Part shown: positions 1 to 7,487 of the stretch, one piece after another | Layout: every line of letters starts with the position of its first letter | Numbering within the stretch: position 1 is the first letter of the stretch | Origin: an uncultured Paracoccaceae bacterium | GTDB taxonomy: Bacteria > Pseudomonadota > Alphaproteobacteria > Rhodobacterales > Rhodobacteraceae | Length of the DNA stretch: 64,000 nucleotides | Assembly (NCBI GenBank): GCA_947497985.1 | Contig: CANMIX010000003.1 | Location: 62,001 to 126,000, forward strand | Reading direction: 5' to 3' | Position numbers and translations under genes: made by a program | The notes under the pieces: generated by a model | What the model was told of the DNA's origin: nothing | Seen by the model: the letters and a program-made list of their open reading frames with translations, nothing else | The model's database searches: none

Positions 1-879
1 GTTGTCGCGCAACATGGCTTCGGGTGAATAGAAAGGATGGGCTGCGATCTCTTGCTCTGACAGCTCCGCAATCAACCCCTGTGAAACGGGCCGTTCGTTT
101 TTGAACCATGCCCCGAAATAACAATAAAACCGGTTAATCTCCTCTGCGGCGCGTTGCGCATCTTCGAGGTCAGAAGCGATGTATGTGTGGTTCAGCAACA
201 TGATTTCAGGGCGTGGTACGTCAGGAAACTTGTCACAGGCTGCGTTGAATGTATCCATCAGTTTGATGATTTCCGCGTCGCCTTGCCAAAGCGGAGTCAC
301 CTGCACATGACAGCCGTTTGAGACCGCAAATTCGTGGCTGTTCGGGTCGCGCGCAGCAACCCAGATTGGGGGGCCGTTTTCTTGCATTGGTTTGGGTGAT
401 GAAGTGGTTTCGGGGAAAGAATGATATGTGCCTTCATGGGCATAATCGCCTGTCCACAATCCCTTGATGGCGGGCACCAATTCACGCATGCGCAACCCGG
501 CGTCCCATGCATCCATACCGGGAACCATTCGTTCGTATTCATAACTGTAGGCGCCTCGCGCGATACCGAGTTCTAGCCGTCCGTCGACGATCATATCGGT
601 CATCGCGGCCTCACCTGCCAGCCGGATGGGGTGCCAAAACGGAGCGATGACAGTGCCGGTCCCAAGGCGGACATTTTTGGTTTGGCGGGCGAGATCAATT
701 AGATTTAAGAATGGGTTCGGCGCGATGGTGAAGTCCATACCATGATGCTCACCCGTCCAAACCGCATGCATGCCGCCCTCATCTGCAATCTTAGCAAGGG
801 CAATGAATTCATCATAAAGCGCGCGCTGGTTCTGATCGCCAGAGGTCCGCTCCATATGGACAAAAAGTGAAAATCGCAT
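1..879 (-). CDS. Luciferase-like (LLM class) flavin-dependent monooxygenase, C-terminus cut by window edge
   Basis: The 293 visible codons read as a bacterial luciferase-like TIM barrel. The N-terminus MRFSLFVHMERTS is followed by GEHHGMDFTIAPNP and later RLGTGTVIAPFWHP, all typical of the family that uses reduced FMN and O2. The start is placed at 879 because AGGGGAA stands about six bases upstream. Only 9 bases separate it from the stop of the flavin reductase gene, so it is the last visible gene of a leftward operon DUF1185, alpha/beta hydrolase, flavin reductase, monooxygenase. The reductase would supply FMNH2. The substrate is unknown. The reading frame is open to base 1, so the true end lies outside. 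Confidence 0.9.
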   Translation of the reverse strand, partial: MRFSLFVHMERTSGDQNQRALYDEFIALAKIADEGGMHAVWTGEHHGMDFTIAPNPFLNLIDLARQTKNVRLGTGTVIAPFWHPIRLAGEAAMTDMIVDGRLELGIARGAYSYEYERMVPGMDAWDAGLRMRELVPAIKGLWTGDYAHEGTYHSFPETTSSPKPMQENGPPIWVAARDPNSHEFAVSNGCHVQVTPLWQGDAEIIKLMDTFNAACDKFPDVPRPEIMLLNHTYIASDLEDAQRAAEEINRFYCYFGAWFKNERPVSQGLIAELSEQEIAAHPFYSPEAMLRDN

Positions 880-888
880 GTGGTTCCC

Positions 889-1797
889 CTATGCTATCGG
901 GCGGACTTCGCCACTGTTTTGGTTTCCGTAGTAAATGCCAAAGCTTCCAATGATGGCCTCGCGGCTCAACCGCTCCAACATGCTCAAAATGGCCGGGTCC
1001 GACACATCATCTAGTGCGGTTGTGTTCAGCGGAACAAAGGTTCCGTGTTTGGGCGTGCCCTGTGCCGCGGAGCATAAAAACGCAATATGTTGGCGCTTGC
1101 GTCCGAGATCTTCGAAAATGGAATAGATAAATCCTGGCTTTGCCGTCAGGCCCGCCGCGTCAATCAGGCTTTGTACAGCGGCCGCGGTGCCTTGGTCCTT
1201 CACGGACGTTTCAGGCAGTGCCAAACCGCCGTTGCCATCATCAATAAGGAGCACCTCACCATTCCGTTCAATCACAGCTGAGACGATCAAATTGCTGTTC
1301 TGGGCGAGGGCCTCTGCCGACATAGCCGGGGTTACATAGGCACCGCCGACATAGCCCAAACCGGGGTTGGATGATTGATCAAATGCCATAACGGTGCCGA
1401 TCAGAATCACGTGGTCCCCTGCTTCAACGGTTTTATGCATGGCGCAGTCAAACCAAGCGGACACATCCGCAAGGATTGGCGACCCATGAGGGCCGTTTTC
1501 CCATTGCGTGGTGGCAAAGCGGTCTGCAACGGGCCACGCAAATGTATTGGAAACATCGACCTGAGTTTCGGCTAGAACGTTCACCGCAAATCCGTCCGCT
1601 GAGGTAAGCGCGTCGTAGTTTTGGGATGTTTTCGCCAGGCAGACCAAAACCAACGGCGGATCCAGCGAGACAGATGTGAAAGAGTTCGCCGTAAACCCAA
1701 TCGGCTCGCGGTTTTTGTCATACGCGGTCACGACGGTCACGCCTGTCATAAAGCTGCCAAAAGCATTGCGAAGGGCCCGGGGATCAAGCGAGGTCAT
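889..1797 (-). CDS. Flavin reductase (HpaC/RutF-like) with C-terminal degenerate NUDIX-like domain
   Basis: The product is 302 residues. Residues about 1-160 form a flavin reductase domain (AFGSFMTGVTVVTA, GFTANSFTSVSLDPPLV, GHSP-like loop, then GDHVILIGTV) expected to reduce FMN with NAD(P)H. Residues about 170-300 look like a NUDIX fold (VSAVIERNGEVLLIDDGNGG), but where the box should read REUxEE the sequence reads VQSLIDAAGL, so hydrolase activity is unlikely. The start at 1797 overlaps the hydrolase stop as ATGA and has AAGGAGC upstream. It sits just before the luciferase-like monooxygenase and is its probable partner. The NUDIX call is by eye; the reductase call is firm. Confidence 0.88.
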   Translation of the reverse strand: MTSLDPRALRNAFGSFMTGVTVVTAYDKNREPIGFTANSFTSVSLDPPLVLVCLAKTSQNYDALTSADGFAVNVLAETQVDVSNTFAWPVADRFATTQWENGPHGSPILADVSAWFDCAMHKTVEAGDHVILIGTVMAFDQSSNPGLGYVGGAYVTPAMSAEALAQNSNLIVSAVIERNGEVLLIDDGNGGLALPETSVKDQGTAAAVQSLIDAAGLTAKPGFIYSIFEDLGRKRQHIAFLCSAAQGTPKHGTFVPLNTTALDDVSDPAILSMLERLSREAIIGSFGIYYGNQNSGEVRPIA

Positions 1798-2606
1798 AGC
1801 TGCTCCTTTTTCGTAACGGGCATTTTTAGCCATGCATCCAGATGTGCGTTTACGGTTTCCGCTGCAGTCAACGAGACCATGTGGCGATGCCCGTCGATCA
1901 CAATGGCATGTCCATCGGGCGCACCGGCGACCATTGCCCGTGACATTTCGGGCGTCGAATTGGGGTCATCGCTCCCGGTCAGGGCTGCAAAGGGGCATTG
2001 GATGTGAGGGTATTGCGCCGCATATGTCGCGTCACCGTGCGCGAATGCAGTATAGGCCGTGGCATACCCATCCAGATCAACAGCACCAAGCCATTGTGCC
2101 ACTTGGTCGCGTGTCCGTTGATCAATCGCGCTGTCGCCAAACCAGCGTGCCAGCGGCGTTTGCAGATCGAATTCACGCCTCTTGATCTGGCTTGCGCGGC
2201 CTCGCACGGCGGTACGTGCCGCTTCGTCGCGACAAAAGACACCGTTGATCAGGCAAACGCGGGCGGTCAGGTTGGGATAGTCCACCGCAAATCCGCCAGC
2301 GATCAGCGCGCCCATGGAGTGGCCCGCGATGTTTACAGGCCCAAGATCCAATGTCTGAACCACATCGCCGCACCACGCAACAAAGGCACGCAAATCGCTT
2401 CCTGCGGGGAGGGGGGCACTGCCACCATGACCCGGCATGTCTACTGCAATGACGCGGTGCGTTTTGCTCAGCGCTTGGATCTGCGGCGCCCAAGCTGCCG
2501 ATTGCATTCCTACGCCGTGGATCAAGAGGAGCGGTGCACCAGCCCCCTGATCACGCAGGGCAACCGTAAGACCTGAACTAGACAGACGCAGGGTTGTCGA
2601 CGTCAT
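1794..2606 (-). CDS. Alpha/beta-fold hydrolase
   Basis: The product is 270 residues with a complete alpha/beta hydrolase layout: oxyanion region LLIHGVGMQSAAW, then VDMPGHGGS, the nucleophile elbow GHSMG (about residue 95) and a C-terminal catalytic histidine in DGHRHMVSL. It resembles 3-oxoadipate enol-lactonase-type enzymes, but the substrate cannot be read from sequence. The start has GAAGGAG nine bases upstream. It overlaps the end of the DUF1185 gene by 29 bases and its stop overlaps the flavin reductase start, so the genes are translationally coupled. By context it probably hydrolyses a lactone, ester or amide made by the monooxygenase (inference). Confidence 0.88.
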   Translation of the reverse strand: MTSTTLRLSSSGLTVALRDQGAGAPLLLIHGVGMQSAAWAPQIQALSKTHRVIAVDMPGHGGSAPLPAGSDLRAFVAWCGDVVQTLDLGPVNIAGHSMGALIAGGFAVDYPNLTARVCLINGVFCRDEAARTAVRGRASQIKRREFDLQTPLARWFGDSAIDQRTRDQVAQWLGAVDLDGYATAYTAFAHGDATYAAQYPHIQCPFAALTGSDDPNSTPEMSRAMVAGAPDGHAIVIDGHRHMVSLTAAETVNAHLDAWLKMPVTKKEQL

Positions 2607-3180
2607 GCCCCAGCTCCTTCAGATCTTGGTAACGGTCACCAATACGGTGATGCGGGCGCCCGCCAATTGAGGCCCCCAAGGCGATTAGGATTTCGTCGCT
2701 GGCCGGCGCATCCGCCACCGAGGTTTGAATGGTTAGATAATGCGAGCGTCGCCCGCCGTCGTTTTTATCCATCAAGGGGATCATCAACGGGGCATTTGCA
2801 GGCCCGCGTGTGTTGCAGAACGACAGATAGGATTTTGCTCCCACCGCGTTGCGGTAGTGATTGCCAAAATGCAGGGTGTGGATCAGGGCCGAGGCATGCT
2901 CGACCTCGCCATTCAGGCCGACTATTCCCGCCTTGCCGTATCCTTCGACCTTATCGCCGCCGCCGGCTGCGTCCAGAACCATCTCGGTCAACATTGCGCC
3001 AAGGCCTGACGCGCAATCGCGAATTTCAGGCGCCAGATCCTCAACAAATCCACGCCCCGCCCATGGGTTCCGGATAACCGCAATCGCAGCGATCATTTTT
3101 AACGGTGTCGCGGCGGGCTTCCCGCCTTCGATCAACGTGTTTTCAACATGCAAAAGTGTTTTGCGAATTTCAGCAGGCAT
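2578..3180 (-). CDS. Amino acid synthesis family protein (DUF1185, PF06684)
   Basis: The 200-residue product matches the DUF1185 pattern: MPAEIRKTLLHVENTLIEGG at the N-terminus, then AVIRNPWAGRGFVEDL, YGKAGIVGLNGEVEHASALIH and GRRSHYLTIQ. Known structures of the family show a chorismate-mutase-like fold with a proposed role in amino-acid metabolism; no reaction is established. The start at 3180 is chosen because AAGGA lies about nine bases upstream; a longer frame to 3243 would run through the operator region. It is the first gene of the leftward operon and its 5' end faces the GntR gene. The adjacent oxygenase genes suggest a catabolic job. Confidence 0.85.
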   Translation of the reverse strand: MPAEIRKTLLHVENTLIEGGKPAATPLKMIAAIAVIRNPWAGRGFVEDLAPEIRDCASGLGAMLTEMVLDAAGGGDKVEGYGKAGIVGLNGEVEHASALIHTLHFGNHYRNAVGAKSYLSFCNTRGPANAPLMIPLMDKNDGGRRSHYLTIQTSVADAPASDEILIALGASIGGRPHHRIGDRYQDLKELGHDVDNPASV

Positions 3181-3216
3181 AGCGGTGTCATCCTTGGGGT
3201 CTTTGTATGAACGAAG

Positions 3217-3252
3217 ATGGTATACCATAAGACAATATGTCAATCATATTGT
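3217..3252. promoter_or_regulatory. Two inverted repeats in the divergent promoter, probable GntR operators
   Basis: The first repeat, ATGGTATACCAT (3217-3228), is a perfect 12-base palindrome of the kind bound by FCD-type GntR regulators. The second is ACAATATG at 3232-3239 and CATATTGT at 3245-3252, perfect 8-base arms around a 5-base spacer. Both lie between the DUF1185 start and the gntR start, so one regulator could control both directions. Confidence 0.6.
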
Positions 3253-3284
3253 TCACTCAAACCAGTTCAGCTATGATCGGACGC

Positions 3285-3986
3285 ATGGAAAAAGCTGAAC
3301 TGATGCTCGAAAAAATTGAAAAAGCGCCGCAAACGTTACGGGATATCGTACAAAATCGCCTGAGAGAGGCCATTTTGAGGGGCCAGTTTGCGCCCGGATC
3401 GCGTTTGGTCGAGCGCCCGCTATGTGAGCAACTGGGGGTGAGCCGTACCGTTGTTCGCGAAACGATTCGCTATCTGGAGGCCGAAGGGCTGGTCGAAATT
3501 ATCCCAAACCGTGGTCCAATCGTCGCCACACTGAATTGGGATCAGGCCAAACAGGTTTATGATATCCGCCGCCAACTGGAACGCGCGGCTGCAGGTGCTT
3601 GCGCACAATCGCAAGGCGCGGATTTTGCGCCAAAGCTCTCTGCGGCTCTGGCGACGTTGCAAAGCAAAGTGAACGACACCGAATGGCTCGGCTTTTTGCA
3701 GGCGACGACGCATTTCTACCAGCTGATCTTTGAAGAGGCTGGTCATCATATTGCATGGGATATCGTTCAGCGGCTGAATGGCCGGATCAGCAGGCTGCGC
3801 ACCCTGACAATTGCCGATAAAACCCGTGAACGCGCAGGAATGAGCCATATGATCGCTATACACGACAGTATCCTAAGCGGCGATGTGCAACGCGCTGAAC
3901 AGGCGGTCGAAGATCACATTGCGGACGCGGCAAAAGTGGCCAATCGGTTCCTGAACGACACAACGATGGAACATGGAAATGGCTAA
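3285..3986 (+). CDS. GntR family transcriptional regulator (FCD type)
   Basis: The product is 233 residues from the chosen start. Residues about 10-75 hold the winged helix (LREAILRGQFAPGSRLVERPL, LGVSRTVVRETIRYLEAEGLV). The rest is a helical FCD ligand domain with YDIRRQLERAAAG and later a conserved-type MSHMIAIHDSILSGD. Starts at 3273 and 3303 are also possible because no strong ribosome binding site stands out. It is divergent from the DUF1185-monooxygenase operon and its stop overlaps the DUF1330 gene, so it probably regulates both arms through the palindromes at 3217-3252. Ligand unknown. Confidence 0.88.
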   Translation: MEKAELMLEKIEKAPQTLRDIVQNRLREAILRGQFAPGSRLVERPLCEQLGVSRTVVRETIRYLEAEGLVEIIPNRGPIVATLNWDQAKQVYDIRRQLERAAAGACAQSQGADFAPKLSAALATLQSKVNDTEWLGFLQATTHFYQLIFEEAGHHIAWDIVQRLNGRISRLRTLTIADKTRERAGMSHMIAIHDSILSGDVQRAEQAVEDHIADAAKVANRFLNDTTMEHGNG

Positions 3987-4287
3987 AGGGTATTGGATTG
4001 CATCTGTCACCGTTACGGATGCGGCACGCTATGCGGGGTATCAAAGCTATGCGCCTGCGGCCTTTGAAAAATACGGTGCCCGCTTTTTGGCGCGGGGAGG
4101 CGCGGCCGTTACCCTCGAAGGACAAGAATTCGAGCGCCATGTGATCATTGAATTCGACAGCAAGGATCAAGCGCTCGCCTGCTATCACTCCGCCGAATAC
4201 CAAAAAGCCCGCAGCCACCGTGACGCCGCGTGCACAGCCAACATTACGATCGTCGAAGGCCTCCCTTTGACTGCCGCCCAATCATAA
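3979..4287 (+). CDS. DUF1330 domain-containing protein
   Basis: A 102-residue protein beginning MAKGYWIASVTVTDAARYAGY, the classic DUF1330 opening, followed by YGARFLARGG and HVIIEFDSKDQALACYHS near the middle. The fold is a small ferredoxin-like dimeric barrel; biochemical function is generally unknown. The start at 3979 overlaps the gntR stop (3984-3986); an ATG two codons upstream (3973) is an alternative. It sits between gntR and the decarboxylase-like gene, and probably belongs to the same pathway. Confidence 0.85.
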   Translation: MAKGYWIASVTVTDAARYAGYQSYAPAAFEKYGARFLARGGAAVTLEGQEFERHVIIEFDSKDQALACYHSAEYQKARSHRDAACTANITIVEGLPLTAAQS

Positions 4288-4297
4288 GGACATACAC

Positions 4298-4678
4298 ATG
4301 GACAGCTTTGACGAAGATCTGTTTCTTAAAGGCTTGGAACAACGCAAGGCGACGCTGGGCGCAGAGTATGTAGAAACTAATCTCGCTGCCGCAGATGATT
4401 TCACCAGACCTTTTCAAGAGGCGATGACAGCGTGGTGTTGGGGATTTGGCTGGGGGGATGACGTCATAGACGCCAAGACACGGTCAATGATGAACCTTGC
4501 TATGCTAGGCGCATTGGGCAAGATGTCGGAATGGGAGCTGCACTGCCGCGGGGCGATCAACAACGGCGTCACCAAAGAAGAAGTTCGCGCAATCATCCAT
4601 GTCATTGCGATTTACTGTGGTGTTCCGCAGGGGCTGGAATGCTTTAGAGCGGCCAAGAAGGTGTTTGTTCAAGAGTGA
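4298..4678 (+). CDS. Carboxymuconolactone decarboxylase family protein (PcaC-like)
   Basis: The 126-residue product has the CMD pattern: W-G-DDVIDAKTRSMMNLAMLGAL, then ELHCRGAINNGVTKEEVRAIIHVIAIYCGVP (cited in parts). The CxxC of AhpD-type peroxidases is absent, so the PcaC-like decarboxylase branch fits better. AGGA stands seven bases before the ATG. It is the last gene of the gntR-DUF1330 arm and ends the cluster. PcaC itself opens and decarboxylates gamma-carboxymuconolactone, but no other beta-ketoadipate genes are here, so the substrate may differ. Confidence 0.85.
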   Translation: MDSFDEDLFLKGLEQRKATLGAEYVETNLAAADDFTRPFQEAMTAWCWGFGWGDDVIDAKTRSMMNLAMLGALGKMSEWELHCRGAINNGVTKEEVRAIIHVIAIYCGVPQGLECFRAAKKVFVQE

Positions 4679-5016
4679 CCATTTCGGTCGCCGTTTGAAC
4701 TTTCCAGTTTCTGTCTTTGAACTTTAAACGGATTGCTTTTACCCGTCTCCGCATCGCAGACAGCAGGGTCAACGCTGTATCCGCTGGGGCTATGCAAATT
4801 GCGGTGTTGGCGCACAGGTCTCCTTTTGGAGACTGCGTGAAGGACATCGTTGCCCGGCGTTGACCGTGGTGCCGATCAGCGCAGCTCACATGATCGCGGC
4901 CCTAGGTAAATCTATCGGCGCGCCAGGTGGTGCGCTGCTTTCCAGATCAAAAATAGGGTGCATCTCTATATGGCGCAGGTGGCGGTGAGACGGGGAGCGG
5001 TTAAACGTCACTCAGG
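4679..5016. other. Intergenic stretch without a convincing gene
   Basis: About 340 bases between the CMD-family gene and the tRNA. A short open stretch near 4870-4980 reads HMIAALGKSIGAPGGALLS but has no start with a ribosome binding site and no family I can name. It could be a gene remnant or chance. Confidence 0.3.
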
Positions 5017-5038
5017 AAAATGCGAGTGTTCATTCGCA
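5017..5038 (-). terminator. Possible terminator of tRNA-Pro
   Basis: On the minus strand a TGCGA/TCGCA stem with an 8-base loop is followed by TTTT, starting 12 bases downstream of the tRNA 3' end. Confidence 0.45.
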
Positions 5039-5050
5039 GCGAGAATTTAT

Positions 5051-5127
5051 TGGTCGGAGCGAGAGGATTCGAACCTCCGGCCCCTGCCTCCCGAAGACAG
5101 TGCTCTACCAGGCTGAGCTACGCTCCG
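5051..5127 (-). tRNA. tRNA-Pro (anticodon CGG)
   Basis: 77 bases including an encoded CCA. On the minus strand the acceptor arm CGGAGCG pairs with CGCTCCG. The anticodon arm CTGTC-TTCGGGA-GGCAG places CGG at the anticodon, reading CCG codons. The T arm carries GTTCGAATC. It stands alone between the CMD-family gene and a transporter. Confidence 0.96.
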
Positions 5128-5175
5128 ACCGTGGAGGGCTGACTATACTCAGGTTTGGGGCGATGCAAGCCCCAT

Positions 5176-6129
5176 TCATTCGGTTTTGCGACGCGTTTTT
5201 TGGCGCAAAAAGACGGTGACATTTGGGCCGGTGCTGGTGACGGCTCGGCTGCGGGTTTTGAGAACTGGTGTGTTGTCTGAACGTCCGCCACTGGCCTCGC
5301 GCATGACGATGAATATACCGCTGGAGATGATGATAGCCGCGCCCAAAAGTGTCATAAAATCAATGGTATCTCCAAAGAGAAGCGTTCCATAGATGGTGGC
5401 CCAGATGATCTGTGAGTACTGCATGGGGGCGACGGTTGCTGCTTCGCCGTGGGTATAGGATTTGACCAAAAGCAGGGTCGCACAGAAGCCGAGGCAGGCC
5501 ACGATCGCGAGGCTGCCAAGCTCGCTGGCTTGTAACGGGGCATAGGTGAAGGGCAGAGCAATCCCCATGACGATGACGGTGGCCAGCATTGGGTAAAGCA
5601 TCAAGACAACAGAGCGTTCCTCGTTGCTGATTTTGCGCAGGATGACCGATTGAAATGCGTTGCCAAAAGCCGCAACCAGAGCTGCGGCATGCCCGAGGCC
5701 CAGTTGCGTGTCGCCCGGGCGGAGCACGACCAGAACGCCGATGAAACCAACGGCAACGGCCGCCATCCGCGGCAGTCCCACGCGTTCCTTTAGGATGGGG
5801 ATCGACAACAGCGTGATCAGCAGCGGCGTTGCAAAAAACAGGGCATAGGCCTCGGCAAGGGGAAGAACGGAAAACGCATAAAATGCACAAAGCGGGATGA
5901 CGGGGATAATGGCCGCGCGGGTGATCGTCCAACTGGGCTTGTTGGGGCGCAGGTTCCCAAGAGTTTTGTCACGCACCATCATCACTGTCAGAAGCGGAAA
6001 AGACAGCAAGCAGCTGAAGAACACGATCTGGAAGGCTGATTGGGTATCACTCACGAATTTTACAATGACATCGTGCGTGGAAAAAATCCCATAGGCCAAC
6101 AGCGCATAGAGGGTCGCTTTTGCGTTCAT
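5176..6129 (-). CDS. DMT superfamily (EamA) transporter
   Basis: The 317-residue product is almost entirely hydrophobic, with about ten membrane segments in two EamA repeats (first half ALLAYGIFSTHDVIVKFVS through LVVLRPGD, second half AALVAAFGNAFQSVILRKIS to GAAIIISSGIFIVMRE). Such proteins export amino acids, nucleosides or other small metabolites; the substrate cannot be told. Start 6129 is chosen because MNAKATLYALL begins the first membrane helix; upstream codons would add a polar extension unlike the family. It follows leuB after a terminator, so it is probably a separate unit. Confidence 0.85.
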   Translation of the reverse strand: MNAKATLYALLAYGIFSTHDVIVKFVSDTQSAFQIVFFSCLLSFPLLTVMMVRDKTLGNLRPNKPSWTITRAAIIPVIPLCAFYAFSVLPLAEAYALFFATPLLITLLSIPILKERVGLPRMAAVAVGFIGVLVVLRPGDTQLGLGHAAALVAAFGNAFQSVILRKISNEERSVVLMLYPMLATVIVMGIALPFTYAPLQASELGSLAIVACLGFCATLLLVKSYTHGEAATVAPMQYSQIIWATIYGTLLFGDTIDFMTLLGAAIIISSGIFIVMREASGGRSDNTPVLKTRSRAVTSTGPNVTVFLRQKTRRKTE

Positions 6130-6230
6130 AACGGCATACCGAGTTACAGAGAGGTTTCGTGACAGCGCGAGCGTGTCATAAGAGGCCTGGCAGAAACAAG
6201 CTTTTGCTGTCTCGGCTGGCAAAAAGATAA

Positions 6231-6263
6231 AGAAAAACGGACCAAGATATCTCCTGATCCGTT
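6231..6263 (-). terminator. Terminator of leuB
   Basis: On the minus strand a 9-base stem (AACGGATCA with TGGTCCGTT, one G-T pair) and a 10-base loop are followed by TTTTTCTTT, 27 bases after the leuB stop. Confidence 0.7.
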
Positions 6264-6289
6264 CATTGTTTTAATTCATCAGCGCAAGT

Positions 6290-7393
6290 TTAGAGGCTTG
6301 CGTCCAGCGCTGCCACAACCGCATCGCCCATGCCGGATGTTGATACCGGCGTGACACCGTCTTCGCCCAACAGGTCAGCAGTGCGCACGCCGTCAGCCAG
6401 CACTTTTTCGACTGCCGCTTCAAGGCGGTCCGCCTCGGTGCCCAGATCAAAGCTGTAGCGCAGCGCCATTGCAAAGCTGAGGATACAGGCGATTGGGTTG
6501 GCTTTGCCTTCGCCTGCGATATCAGGTGCAGAACCGTGTACGGGTTCATACAGCGCTTTGGGGCGGCCATTTTCCATTGGTGCGCCCAAAGAGGCAGACG
6601 GCAGCATGCCCAGCGAGCCGGTCAGCATCGCGGCGGCGTCAGACAGAAGGTCGCCAAACAGGTTGTCGGTGACGATAACGTCGAACTGTTTGGGCCAGCG
6701 GCACAGCTGCATCGCGCCTGCGTCTGCATACATGTGGGACAGCTCGACTTCGGGGTAGTCTTTGGACACCTCGGTCACAACTTCGCGCCACAGGATGCCG
6801 GATTCCATGACGTTGGCTTTTTCCATCGAGCACAGCTTCTTGCCGCGACGCATCGCCAGTTCAAAGGCGGAACGCGCAACGCGGTCGATCTCGCTCTCGG
6901 TGTAGCGCTGGGTGTTGATGCCCACGCGTTCGTTGCCTTCTTCGATGATGCCGCGTGGCTCACCAAAGTAGATGCCGGAGGTCAGTTCACGCACGATCAT
7001 GATGTCCAGGCCGGCAACCACGTCTTTTTTCAGGGACGAGAAATCCGCCAGCGCGTCAAAACACTGGGCTGGGCGCAGGTTGGAGAACAGGTCCATTTCC
7101 TTGCGCAGGCGCAGCAGGCCGCGTTCGGGTTTCACAGAGAAGTCCAGAACGTCGTATTTCGGACCACCAACAGCGCCGAGCAGAACTGCGTCCACCTCTT
7201 GCGCTTTGGCCATTGTGTCGTCGTGCAGCGGGGTGCCGTGGGCGTCATAGGCTGCGCCGCCGACCAGGTCTTCGCTCACATCGAACTGAACATCGCGCTT
7301 GTCGCCAAACCAGCTGATGATCTTGCGCACTTCGGCCATTACCTCGGGGCCAATCCCGTCGCCGGGCAGAATCAGAATCGATGGGTTAGACAT
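6290..7393 (-). CDS. leuB: 3-isopropylmalate dehydrogenase
   Basis: The 367-residue product matches LeuB along its length: [12 protein letters not shown] at the N-terminus, [25 protein letters not shown], then [18 protein letters not shown] and [18 protein letters not shown]. It oxidises and decarboxylates 3-isopropylmalate to 2-oxoisocaproate with NAD, the third step of leucine synthesis, in the cytoplasm. Start 7393 has AAGGAG eight bases upstream. It lies 94 bases after the EEP-family gene and about 2.3 kb downstream of leuD on the same strand; the separating genes are unrelated to leucine synthesis. Confidence 0.98.
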   Translation of the reverse strand: MSNPSILILPGDGIGPEVMAEVRKIISWFGDKRDVQFDVSEDLVGGAAYDAHGTPLHDDTMAKAQEVDAVLLGAVGGPKYDVLDFSVKPERGLLRLRKEMDLFSNLRPAQCFDALADFSSLKKDVVAGLDIMIVRELTSGIYFGEPRGIIEEGNERVGINTQRYTESEIDRVARSAFELAMRRGKKLCSMEKANVMESGILWREVVTEVSKDYPEVELSHMYADAGAMQLCRWPKQFDVIVTDNLFGDLLSDAAAMLTGSLGMLPSASLGAPMENGRPKALYEPVHGSAPDIAGEGKANPIACILSFAMALRYSFDLGTEADRLEAAVEKVLADGVRTADLLGEDGVTPVSTSGMGDAVVAALDASL

Positions 7394-7487
7394 CCTCAGT
7401 CTCCTTGAAATCGGTCGCACCGGGGGTAACGTTCCTGTCCGGTGGGGTCAATAAGAGGGCTGAAAATAAGGGGCTTTGGGGGTGGTC

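Noticed and set aside
4860-4980. A pseudogene fragment reading HMIAALGKSIGAPGG
   Set aside because: No start, no ribosome binding site and no recognised family; chance is as likely as a remnant.
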